This document shows positions 43,309 to 51,127 of a stretch of 64,000 bases of DNA, in pieces. Source of the stretch: Pseudomonas gingeri (GTDB lineage: Bacteria > Pseudomonadota > Gammaproteobacteria > Pseudomonadales > Pseudomonadaceae); NCBI RefSeq assembly GCF_013386115.1, contig NZ_JACAOR010000014.1, forward strand, positions 517,284 to 581,283. The letters are read 5' to 3'. The notes beneath the pieces were generated by a model, which had not been told where the DNA came from, did no database searches, and was given only the letters and a program-made list of their open reading frames with translations. The translations under genes and the position numbers were made by a program. Position 1 is the first letter of the stretch. Every line of letters begins with the position of its first letter.

Positions 43309-45794
43309 GGAGCTTCTATTGGGCCTTGCGCGCGTTGCTCAGCCACTGGTGGCGCCATCGGGTGCAGTTGTGCAGCGTGCTGGCCGGACTGTGGCTGGCG
43401 ACGGCGTTACTGACCGGCGTGCAGGCCCTCAACAGCCAGGCCCGGGAGAGTTATGCGCGGGCCAGCCAGTTGATCGGCGGGGCGGCGCCTTATCGTCTGG
43501 TCAGCCGTGATGGCGGGCGCTTCGAGCAGCAGTTGTTTGTCCGGTTGCGTTTGGCGGGCTGGCCGGTTTCGCCGCTGTTGCAAGGCCGGCTGGAGCTGGA
43601 CGATCCCCGCCATCCCGGGCATGTCCAGCGCCTGCAGGTGCTGGGCATCGATCCGGTCAGCCTGCCCCAGGGCAGCACCCTGGCCGGTCAGGCGGTGGAC
43701 AGCGGGCAGCTGCTGGCGTTTATCGGCGTGCCCGGACAAACCTGGGTCGCGCCCGATACCTTGCAGCGCCTGGGCTTGAAGGTCGGCGAGCGTCCCCGTG
43801 ATCCCGAGGGGCAGCTACTGCCGCCGCTGGCCTTGCGGCCGCAACTGCCGCCGGGCCTGCTGCTGATGGATATCGGTGCCGCGCAACGGGTACTGAAGGC
43901 GCCGGAGCAACTCTCGCAGTTGTTGCTGGCGACGGATTTCGCTCGCAGTGAACCGGCCTTGCCGGCGGATCTGGCGAGCCGCCTGCGGTTGCAGGCGCCG
44001 GGTGATGAAAGTGACCTGGCGCGCCTGACCGAGAGCTTTCATCTCAATCTCAGCGCACTGGGATTCCTGGCGTTTATCGTCGGGCTGTTTATCGTCCACG
44101 GCGCTATCGGCCTGGCCCTGGAGCAGCGTCGCGGCCTGATGCGCACCCTGCGTTCGTGTGGCGTCAGCGCCCGCTGCCTGCTCAGTGCCTTGACCGTGGA
44201 ACTGCTGGGATTCGCCCTGGTCGGCGGTGTGCTTGGCGTGGTCAGTGGCTATGGCCTGGCGAGCCTGCTGTTGCCGGATGTGGCGGCCAGTCTGCGCGGC
44301 CTTTATGGCGCCGAAGTGGCGGGCAGCCTGAACCTGCCGCCGAGCGACTGGTTGGCGGGCCTGGGCCTGTCCCTGGGCGGTGCCTTGCTCGCGGGGGCCG
44401 GCAGTGTCTGGCGCGCCGCGCGCCTGCCGTTGCTGGCGCTGGCCCAGGCCGAAGCCTGGCGGTCGGCACAGGCCCGGCGCCTGCGCCAGCAGGCCTGGCT
44501 GGCCGGGTTGCTGGCAATGGTGGTGCTGGCCTGTATTGCCTGGGGTGACAGCCTGGCCAGCGGCTTTGTCCTGATGGCCGCGTTGTTGATGGCGGCGGCC
44601 TTGCTGCTGCCGGTGTGCCTGAATGCCATTCTCGGCAGCGTGCTGCCGGCCTGTCGCCGGCCCTTGAGCCAGTGGTTTGTCGCCGACAGCCGCCAGCAAT
44701 TGCCGGCCCTGAGCCTGGCGCTGATGGCGTTGCTGCTGGCCTTGGCCGCGAACATCGGCGTGGGCAGCATGACCTCGGGGTTTCGCCAGACCTTCACCAG
44801 CTGGCTCGACCAGCGTTTGGCCGCGCAGTTGTATATCACCCCGCAAGGACCCGAGCAGGACGCGCAACTGGAGCGCTGGCTGGCCGAGCGTCGCGACGTT
44901 CAGGCGCTGCTGCCCGGCTGGGACGTCGAGATCAGCCTGCAGGGCTGGCCGATCCAGGTGCGCGGGATACCCGATGTGCCCATCTATCGCCAGCACTGGC
45001 CTTTGCTGGAGGCGCGTGACGATGCCTGGCAGCGTTGGGCGGCGGGCGAGGGTGTGATGATCAGCGAGCAACTGGCGCGGCACCTCAAGCTGGCGCTCGG
45101 CCAGCCCCTGGTGCTGCCGACCCCGAGGGGCGACTGGTCGCTGCCGGTGCTGGCCGTGTATGCCGATTATGGCAACCCCAAGGGCCATCTGCTGCTCGAA
45201 GGCAGGGCGTTGCAGGCCCATTGGCCGGGGCTGCGACCGAGTCGCTACAGCTTGCTGGCAGAGCCCGAGGCCGTGGCGCCGCTCAAGCGCGAATTGCAGC
45301 AGGCCTTCCACTTCGACGAGGCCCATCTGATCGACCAGAGCGAACTCAAGGACGCCGCCGGCAAGGTCTTCGAACGCACCTTCGCGGCGACCGCAGCCCT
45401 CAATAGCCTGACCCTGGGCGTGGCCGGCGTGGCGTTGTTCATCAGCCTGCTGAGCCTGAGCGAAAGTCGCCTGGGGCAACTGGCGCCGCTGTGGGCGTTG
45501 GGTGTCGCCCGCCGGCAACTGTTATTGCTGAGCCTGGGGCAGACCCTGCTGCTGGCCTCGATCACCTTGCTGCTGGCGATTCCCCTGGGACTGGCGCTGG
45601 CCTGGTGCCTGGTGGCGGTAGTGAATGTCCAGGCGTTCGGTTGGCGCCTGCCGATGCAGGTCTTTCCCTGGCAGTTGCTGCAACTGTCGGTGCTGGCGCT
45701 GCTGGTGACCCTGGTCGCTGCCGCCTGGCCCCTGTGGAAACTGCTGCGGGTGCGACCGGTGGAATTGTTGAGGACCTTTGCCAATGAACGCTAG
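43305..45794 (+). CDS. FtsX-family ABC transporter permease
   Basis: An 829-residue inner-membrane protein with an N-terminal helix, a large periplasmic domain, a three-helix FtsX block around residues 245-360 (GFLAFIVGLFIVHGAIGLAL), middle helices near 400-490 and a second FtsX block at the C-terminus ending RVRPVELLRTF. ATG 43305 is chosen because it overlaps the ATPase stop and gives the correct N-terminal helix; the frame is open far upstream but only as a shadow of the ATPase gene. It overlaps the AttH-like gene by 11 bp. Confidence 0.85.
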   Translation: MRSFYWALRALLSHWWRHRVQLCSVLAGLWLATALLTGVQALNSQARESYARASQLIGGAAPYRLVSRDGGRFEQQLFVRLRLAGWPVSPLLQGRLELDDPRHPGHVQRLQVLGIDPVSLPQGSTLAGQAVDSGQLLAFIGVPGQTWVAPDTLQRLGLKVGERPRDPEGQLLPPLALRPQLPPGLLLMDIGAAQRVLKAPEQLSQLLLATDFARSEPALPADLASRLRLQAPGDESDLARLTESFHLNLSALGFLAFIVGLFIVHGAIGLALEQRRGLMRTLRSCGVSARCLLSALTVELLGFALVGGVLGVVSGYGLASLLLPDVAASLRGLYGAEVAGSLNLPPSDWLAGLGLSLGGALLAGAGSVWRAARLPLLALAQAEAWRSAQARRLRQQAWLAGLLAMVVLACIAWGDSLASGFVLMAALLMAAALLLPVCLNAILGSVLPACRRPLSQWFVADSRQQLPALSLALMALLLALAANIGVGSMTSGFRQTFTSWLDQRLAAQLYITPQGPEQDAQLERWLAERRDVQALLPGWDVEISLQGWPIQVRGIPDVPIYRQHWPLLEARDDAWQRWAAGEGVMISEQLARHLKLALGQPLVLPTPRGDWSLPVLAVYADYGNPKGHLLLEGRALQAHWPGLRPSRYSLLAEPEAVAPLKRELQQAFHFDEAHLIDQSELKDAAGKVFERTFAATAALNSLTLGVAGVALFISLLSLSESRLGQLAPLWALGVARRQLLLLSLGQTLLLASITLLLAIPLGLALAWCLVAVVNVQAFGWRLPMQVFPWQLLQLSVLALLVTLVAAAWPLWKLLRVRPVELLRTFANER

Positions 45795-46863
45795 GGGCCT
45801 GTTGCCGCTGTTGTTCGGCCTGTTGCTGGGGGCCTGCGATCAGGCACCGCCGGCCGGATCCGAAGGCTTTGCCGGGCTCGGCGCGACCGCCGCCGGGTAT
45901 GCCCAGGTGGTGCCCGGTCAACCGCTGGTGTTTCCCCGTGATCACGGTGCGCACGGCGATTACCGCATCGAGTGGTGGTATGTCACCGCCAATCTCGAGG
46001 ATGCCGAGGGCCATTCCTACGGCGTGCAATGGACCCTGTTCCGCAATGCCTTGCAGGTGCCCGGCAAGCTGACCGGCTGGAGCGAACCGACCTTGTGGAT
46101 GGGCCATGCGGCCCTGACCAGCGAGCACGGCCATCACTACGCCCAGGCTCTGGCACGGGGCGGGGTAGGTACCGCCGGGGTGGAGGCCGAGCCCTTGAAA
46201 GCCTGGATCGACGACTGGCAGTTTCACGCTCTGTCCCCGGCCAACCAGGGCCTGGGCGATATGCAGATGACGGCCCGTGGCAGTGACTTCGCCTACCGGC
46301 TGAACCTGCGCAGCGAGCGTCCATTGGTCTTGCAGGGCGATCACGGCTACAGCCTCAAGTCCGGCAAGGGACAGGCGTCGTGGTACTACAGCCAGCCCTA
46401 TTTCCAGGTGAGCGGCAGCCTGCAGGTCGACGGCCGTGAAGTCCGAGTGAAGGGGCAGGCCTGGCTCGACCGCGAGTGGAGCAGCCAGCCGCTGGCCGCC
46501 GACCAGTCGGGCTGGGACTGGTTCTCCCTGCACCTGGCCGATGGTGCCAAAGTCATGCTGTTCCAGGTCCGGCAGACGGACGGCCAGCGCTACCGCGCCG
46601 GCACCTGGATCAGTGCCGATGGCCAGGCCCAGGCATTGCGGGGCGACGAGATCATCCTGACGCCGGGACGGATCGCCGAGGTAGCCGGACGCCGTTTACC
46701 GGTGGAGTGGCGACTGGAGATCCCGGGCAAACAGTTGCGCATCGACACCCGTCCACTGCGGGACGATGCCTGGATGGGCACCGCGTTTCCCTACTGGGAA
46801 GGTCCGATCAGTTTCACCGGCAGCCAGACGGGCGTGGGGTATCTGGAAATGACCGGGTATTGA
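45784..46863 (+). CDS. AttH-like lipocalin-domain lipoprotein (carotenoid 1,2-hydratase family)
   Basis: A 359-residue lipoprotein with lipobox LGAC (Cys18). The mature part has the AttH/CrtC domain: FPRDHGAHGDYRIEWWYVTA, then PYFQVSGSL and WLDREWSSQPL. The second half holds the repeat domain with GTAFPYWEGPI near the end. Despite the family name, members next to LolD/FtsX transporters are not thought to act on carotenoids. ATG 45784 overlaps the permease gene. Its exact role is unknown, but its position suggests a periplasmic partner of the transporter. Confidence 0.82.
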   Translation: MNARGLLPLLFGLLLGACDQAPPAGSEGFAGLGATAAGYAQVVPGQPLVFPRDHGAHGDYRIEWWYVTANLEDAEGHSYGVQWTLFRNALQVPGKLTGWSEPTLWMGHAALTSEHGHHYAQALARGGVGTAGVEAEPLKAWIDDWQFHALSPANQGLGDMQMTARGSDFAYRLNLRSERPLVLQGDHGYSLKSGKGQASWYYSQPYFQVSGSLQVDGREVRVKGQAWLDREWSSQPLAADQSGWDWFSLHLADGAKVMLFQVRQTDGQRYRAGTWISADGQAQALRGDEIILTPGRIAEVAGRRLPVEWRLEIPGKQLRIDTRPLRDDAWMGTAFPYWEGPISFTGSQTGVGYLEMTGY

Positions 46864-46985
46864 GGGGCCAAACAGCCGGAAAGGCCGGCAAACGAGCGAG
46901 AGATGCCGTGACAGCGTGCTCTTCTGGTGGAAAAACCGGATAATGCCGGCCAAATTATTTAGCTCGTTATAGTGGTAATTCCCGC

Positions 46986-49190
46986 ATGGAAATCAAGGTT
47001 AATTTTCTCGACAACCTTCGACTTGAAGCCAAGTTCGATGACTTCACGGTGGTGGCCGATCAACCTATCCGCTATAAGGGCGACGGCTCGGCCCCGGGTC
47101 CGTTCGATTATTTCCTGGCTTCTTCGGCGTTGTGCGCCGCCTATTTCGTCAAGCTGTACTGCCAGACGCGCAATATTCCCACCGAGAACATCCGCCTCTC
47201 GCAGAACAACATCGTCGATCCGGAAAACCGCTACAACCAGATCTTCAAGATCCAGGTCGAGTTGCCGGCGGATATCTCGGCCAAGGACCGCCAGGGCATC
47301 CTGCGTTCCATCGACCGCTGCACGGTGAAAAAGGTGGTGCAGACCGGCCCCGAGTTCGTGATCGAGGAAGTGGACAACCTCGACGCCGATGCCCAGGCGT
47401 TGCTGATGCTCAACTCCGATTCCGAAGCGCTGACCTACATCGCTGGCAAGGACCTGCCGCTGGAACAGACCATCGCCAACATGTCCGGCCTCCTGGCGGA
47501 CCTGGGCATGAAGATCGAGATCGCTTCGTGGCGCAATATCGTGCCCAACGTCTGGTCGCTGCATATTCGCGATGCGCACTCGCCGATGTGCTTCACCAAT
47601 GGCAAGGGCTCGACCAAGGAAGGCGCGCTGGCGTCGGCGCTGGGCGAGTTTATCGAGCGGCTCAACTGCAACTTCTTCTACAACGATCAGTTCTGGGGCG
47701 AAGACATCGCCAACGCGGCGTTTGTGCACTACCCGAACGAGCGCTGGTTCAAGCCCGGTCGTAAAGACGCGCTGCCGACCGAGATCCTCGACGAGTACTG
47801 CCTGAAGATCTACAACCCCGATGGCGAACTGCGCGGCTCGCACCTGTACGACACCAACTCCGGCAATACCGAGCGCGGCATCTGCTCGCTGCCCTATGTG
47901 CGCCAGTCGGACGGTGAAGTGGTGTACTTCCCGTCCAACCTGATCGAGAACCTGTTCCTCAGCAATGGCATGAGTGCTGGCAATACCCTGGCCGAAGCGC
48001 AGGTGCAGTGCCTGTCGGAAATCTTCGAGCGTGCGGTGAAACGCGAAATCCTCGAAGGTGAAATGGCCCTGCCGGATGTGCCGCAGGAGGTGCTGGCGAA
48101 GTACCCCGGCATCCTGGCCGGCATCCAGGGCCTGGAAGAGCAGGGCTTCCCGGTGCTGGTCAAGGATGCGTCGCTGGGCGGTGAGTTCCCGGTGATGTGC
48201 GTGACCTTGATGAACCCGCGGACCGGCGGCGTATTTGCCTCGTTCGGTGCGCATCCGAGCTTCGAGGTGGCGCTGGAACGCAGTCTGACCGAGTTGCTCC
48301 AGGGCCGCAGTTTCGAAGGCCTGAACGATCTGCCGCAGCCGACCTTCGAAGGCCACGCGGTGACCGAGCCGAACAACTTCGTCGAGCACTTTATCGACTC
48401 CAGCGGCGTGGTGTCGTGGCGCTTCTTCAGCGCCAGGTCCGATTACGAGTTTGTCGAATGGGACTTCTCCGGCCAGGGTGAAGACTCCAATGCCGAGGAG
48501 GCCGCAACGCTGTTCGGCATCCTCGAAGCAATGGGCAAGGAAGTGTACATGGCGGTGTACGACGACCTCGGGGCCACTGCCTGCCGCATCCTGGTACCGG
48601 ACTATTCGGAGATCTATCCGGTCGACGACCTGATCTGGGACAACACCAACAAGGCCCTGTTCTTCCGCGAGGATATCCTCAACCTGCACAGCCTGGACGA
48701 TGACGGCCTGCAAGCGCTGGTCGGGCTGCTGGAAGAGAGCGAACTGGACGACTACACCGACATCACCACCCTGATCGGCATCGAGTTCGACGACAACACC
48801 GCCTGGGGCCAGTTGACCATCCTGGAGTTGAAGCTGCTGATCCATCTCGCCTTGCAGCATTACGACGAGGCGAAGGAGTTGGTGGAAACCTTCCTGCAGT
48901 ACAACGACAACACCGTCGAGCGCGGGCTGTTTTACCAGGCCGTGAACGCGGTGCTGGAGATGCACCTGGATGAGGATCTGCAGCTGGAAGACTACGAAGC
49001 CAACTTCCGTCGCATGTTCGGCAACGAGCGTATGGACGCGGTGATCGGCTCGGTGAACGGCAGTGTGCGCTTCCATGGCCTGACGCCGACCAGTATGAAA
49101 CTGGAAGGGCTCGACCGGCATCAGCGGCTGATCGACAGCTACAAGAAACTGCACACGGCGCGGGCCCGGGCGGCGGGTCTGGCGAGCTGA
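46986..49190 (+). CDS. ycaO: OsmC-YcaO domain protein
   Basis: A 734-residue protein. The first ~140 residues are OsmC-like (DGSAPGPFDYFLASSALCAAYF), and the rest is a YcaO ATP-binding domain with SEIFERAVKREI and ALGEFIERLNC, ending in a helical tetratricopeptide-like tail. E. coli YcaO (586 residues) lacks the full OsmC part and is needed for beta-methylthiolation of ribosomal protein S12 with RimO. No RiPP precursor or tailoring gene is visible nearby, so a housekeeping rather than natural-product role is likely. A terminator follows. Confidence 0.85.
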   Translation: MEIKVNFLDNLRLEAKFDDFTVVADQPIRYKGDGSAPGPFDYFLASSALCAAYFVKLYCQTRNIPTENIRLSQNNIVDPENRYNQIFKIQVELPADISAKDRQGILRSIDRCTVKKVVQTGPEFVIEEVDNLDADAQALLMLNSDSEALTYIAGKDLPLEQTIANMSGLLADLGMKIEIASWRNIVPNVWSLHIRDAHSPMCFTNGKGSTKEGALASALGEFIERLNCNFFYNDQFWGEDIANAAFVHYPNERWFKPGRKDALPTEILDEYCLKIYNPDGELRGSHLYDTNSGNTERGICSLPYVRQSDGEVVYFPSNLIENLFLSNGMSAGNTLAEAQVQCLSEIFERAVKREILEGEMALPDVPQEVLAKYPGILAGIQGLEEQGFPVLVKDASLGGEFPVMCVTLMNPRTGGVFASFGAHPSFEVALERSLTELLQGRSFEGLNDLPQPTFEGHAVTEPNNFVEHFIDSSGVVSWRFFSARSDYEFVEWDFSGQGEDSNAEEAATLFGILEAMGKEVYMAVYDDLGATACRILVPDYSEIYPVDDLIWDNTNKALFFREDILNLHSLDDDGLQALVGLLEESELDDYTDITTLIGIEFDDNTAWGQLTILELKLLIHLALQHYDEAKELVETFLQYNDNTVERGLFYQAVNAVLEMHLDEDLQLEDYEANFRRMFGNERMDAVIGSVNGSVRFHGLTPTSMKLEGLDRHQRLIDSYKKLHTARARAAGLAS

Positions 49191-49204
49191 CAGCGCTGAC
49201 AAGA

Positions 49205-49229
49205 AAAGCACCTGCGGGTGCTTTTTTTG
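49205..49229 (+). terminator. intrinsic terminator after the ycaO gene
   Basis: Stem AGCACC / GGTGCT at 49207-49222 with loop TGCG, preceded by an A run and followed by seven T residues. It begins 15 bp after the ycaO stop. Confidence 0.88.
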
Positions 49230-49377
49230 TGTCTGGTGACGAGCCAGGGGCAGCGGATGAGAAACGTTGTGAATTGTTGTGAAGGCGCCGAGGAGTGGCC
49301 ATTGGCCCATGCTACCGTCTGTGACTCGTGATCGTCATTGCGGCGATATCAGTCATTCCATCGAGGGAGCAGCGCCG

Positions 49378-49842
49378 ATGTCTACTACCGTATCACCCGC
49401 TGGTAGCGGGCCGAGCAGTCCGAAAGCGTCAAGTTCCGTGTTTGACAGCACGCTGGACACGGCCAAGTCCAGCCAGGTCATTGCCGACTACATGCGCAAG
49501 AATGGCAAGTCGGCGATCACCAAGCAGGAGCTTTCTCAACTGGCCAACGACACCTCGGGCAAGGTTCCCGCCAACGTCTCCGAAGCGGCCAAGTACATGG
49601 AGCGCCATCCCGACGTCTTTACCGCCATCGAAACCCATGACGTGGCCGGGGCCGACAACCTGTCCGGCGTCTGGAACTTCGACTGGGCCGCCAACGGTGG
49701 GCTCAAGGGTACGGCGACCGACGCCATTGCCAAGATGCAGGACACCTTCGATATGGCGATCGCCAAGTCGGCGAAAATCACCGAACTCAGCACGGCCAAA
49801 AAGGCCGAGTTGGATGCGACCAAGCAACGGCCCAGCAACTGA
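49378..49842 (+). CDS. small protein with a NolX/HrpF-translocator-like motif
   Basis: A 154-residue protein with a Ser/Pro/Thr-rich N-terminal 20 residues and no signal peptide. The segment ITKQELSQLANDT then SEAAKYMERHPDVFTAIET resembles the repeating unit of type III secretion translocators NolX/HrpF and HrpK (helix, EF-hand-like loop, AA-x-x-h-x-x-x-P-x-x-h). ATG 49378 is used because the protein then starts with the usual Ser-rich leader; an upstream in-frame ATG at 49279 crosses the promoter region. No type III genes are nearby. The homology is judged by eye and is tentative. Confidence 0.65.
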   Translation: MSTTVSPAGSGPSSPKASSSVFDSTLDTAKSSQVIADYMRKNGKSAITKQELSQLANDTSGKVPANVSEAAKYMERHPDVFTAIETHDVAGADNLSGVWNFDWAANGGLKGTATDAIAKMQDTFDMAIAKSAKITELSTAKKAELDATKQRPSN

Positions 49843-49860
49843 GCCCTGGCTTGCTGCGCT

Positions 49861-50127
49861 GATCGTTCCCACGCTCCGCGTGGGAATGCAGCCCGTGACG
49901 CTCTGCGTCACATCACAGATGTCGGCAAAAGAAACGGGAAGCCTTTGCCGATCGTTCCCACGCTCTGCGTGGGAACGCAGCCCGTGACGCTCTGCGTCAC
50001 ATCACACATGCCGGCAAAAGAAACGGGAAGCCTTTGCCGATCAATCCCACGCTCTGCGTGGGAATGCAGCCCGTGACGCTCTGCGTCACATCACACATAC
50101 CGGCAAAAGAAACGGGAAGCCTTGCTT
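49861..50127. repeat. three tandem 89-bp repeats (GTTCCCACGC family)
   Basis: Units start at 49861, 49950 and 50039, an exact 89-bp period. Each has GATCGTTCCCACGCTCYGCG, then TGGGAAYGCAGCCCGTGACG, CTCTGCGTCAC and a tail ending AAACGGGAAGCCTTTGCC. The copies differ at only a few positions (for example CTCCGCG versus CTCTGCG, and the third begins GATCAATCCC). The tail AACGGGAAGC is one arm of the terminator at 50111-50133, so the unit seems to have copied part of it. The stretch 49843-50148 holds no gene. Confidence 0.85.
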
Positions 50128-50133
50128 CCCGTT
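50111..50133 (-). terminator. intrinsic terminator of the DUF6124 gene
   Basis: AACGGGAAGC and GCTTCCCGTT are perfect 10-bp arms around CTT. It begins 15 bp beyond the stop of the minus-strand DUF6124 gene; on that strand it is followed by TTTTGCCGG, a short T run. Confidence 0.7.
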
Positions 50134-50148
50134 CATCCCTGAGCGCTG

Positions 50149-50493
50149 TCAGCTACCGATGCTGGCGGGCTGCTTATCCAGCACCGCATCGATCCACACC
50201 TGCGCCATCTCGATCAAATGCACCACACCCATCGCCACCTTGCGGTTGGCCCCGGTCTGGTTGTCGGCGTTTTCATAGGCGGTGGCCGCGGCGGATTGCA
50301 GGAGTGAATAGGCGTTTACCAGGGCGTCTTCCTGGGTTGCCAGGGCGGAGAGCTGATTGGAGGGTGGTGTGATAGGTACGGGTTTCGATATGGCCTTCGG
50401 CCCGAGGTTGTAGTGGGAGAGGGCGCGGTCGGCAAGCCGAGCGTCGATGTTGGTGCTGGGCGTTGCAGGCGGGTTGGGGGTGGGTTTGAACAT
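50149..50493 (-). CDS. DUF6124 family protein
   Basis: A 114-residue protein beginning MFKPTPNPP, the hallmark of this Pseudomonas-specific family, with ADRALSHYNLGP and a C-terminal helix pair (LVNAYSLLQSAAATAYENAD, VVHLIEMAQVWIDAVL). Function is unknown. The start at 50493 is preceded by AGGAG on its strand; an upstream in-frame ATG at 50589 would lie within the structured leader. The gene is followed by a terminator and preceded by an unusual leader described separately. Confidence 0.88.
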   Translation of the reverse strand: MFKPTPNPPATPSTNIDARLADRALSHYNLGPKAISKPVPITPPSNQLSALATQEDALVNAYSLLQSAAATAYENADNQTGANRKVAMGVVHLIEMAQVWIDAVLDKQPASIGS

Positions 50494-50760
50494 GGTTTCG
50501 ATACTCCTAGTGCAAGTTAAGGAGCCGTCACCATCGCTACCAAACGATTCAGGGGTGGCGGCCGTACGCAGGTTGGTAGACCGGTGCACTAGGAACCCGG
50601 CGCGTCCGAGGACGCCCTGCGCACGGCCACCATAAAGCCGAGGCCGAAAAAAAGCGCCTTGCTCAAGGTGGCGCTTTGCGCCTAGTTACACCGAGGGCTA
50701 CCAAACCCTGTCACTGATGTGCAGTGACGAGTCGAAGCCTAGCGGTGTGATCAGGCGCAA
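50494..50760 (-). promoter_or_regulatory. structured leader of the DUF6124 gene with internal terminator and competing stems
   Basis: Read on the minus strand, the leader has GTCACTGCACATCAGTGAC as a first hairpin, then GGGTTTGGTAG (complement of 50698-50708), an intrinsic terminator (50647-50677), a GC-rich hairpin near 50599-50618, CTACCAACC (complement of 50571-50579), and GTTTGGTAG (complement of 50537-50545) about 45 bases before the start codon. The single CTACCAA can pair with either TTGGTAG copy but not both. One choice encloses the terminator, the other lies just upstream of the ribosome-binding site. This is the layout of an attenuator or riboswitch-like switch. Function is inferred. 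Confidence 0.5.
50647..50677 (-). terminator. intrinsic terminator inside the DUF6124 leader
   Basis: On the minus strand AAAGCGCC pairs with GGCGCTTT and is followed directly by a run of seven T. It lies about 155 bp upstream of the DUF6124 start codon, which makes it a candidate for regulated termination. Confidence 0.75.
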
Positions 50761-51127
50761 ACAAGCGTTCGGGATTTTCTAGGAAATTTCAGGCGAGGGA
50801 AAGGGAGTTGTCCTGCGGTTTCGCGAATTGGGGAGCAGGAGTGGGCGTTCTCAAGCGCTCGCTTTCGGCCAGAAGCGGCCCTTCATATGCGACTTACCCC
50901 TCCTGTGCTCACTCTAGGCTTTTAGGGCTACTGGAAATCCTGGGTTACTCATAGCTCAATGACCAGCGCGGCCCGCGATATTGCGAACGGTTGTCTGCGG
51001 ACATTCAGCGCAATTACTGCTTTCAAAATAAAAGTCTTGACCTTCACAATGATAGTGGCATTCTGATGCTTACTGCTCACCAGTGTCTTTAATTGCTTTA
51101 GAAAAAACGATCAGGGAGTGATGTTTT
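50761..51127 (+). other. intergenic stretch at the left edge of the accessory island
   Basis: No gene is visible. A short relic CGCTTTCGGCCAGAAGCGGCC near 50862-50890 recurs in similar form near 54420 and is a common degraded repeat in Pseudomonas. Base composition falls towards the OLD-family gene. TTGACC at 51034-51039 could be a -35 element but no good -10 follows. CAGGGA lies before ATG 51128. Confidence 0.4.

Noticed and set aside
46986..49190. RiPP biosynthetic cluster around the YcaO protein
   Set aside because: Neighbours are an AttH lipoprotein and a NolX-like protein; no precursor, dehydrogenase or protease gene is visible.
49861..50127. A CRISPR-like look from regularly spaced repeats
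   Set aside because: The whole 89-bp unit repeats without variable spacers, each unit is itself palindromic, and no cas gene is near.
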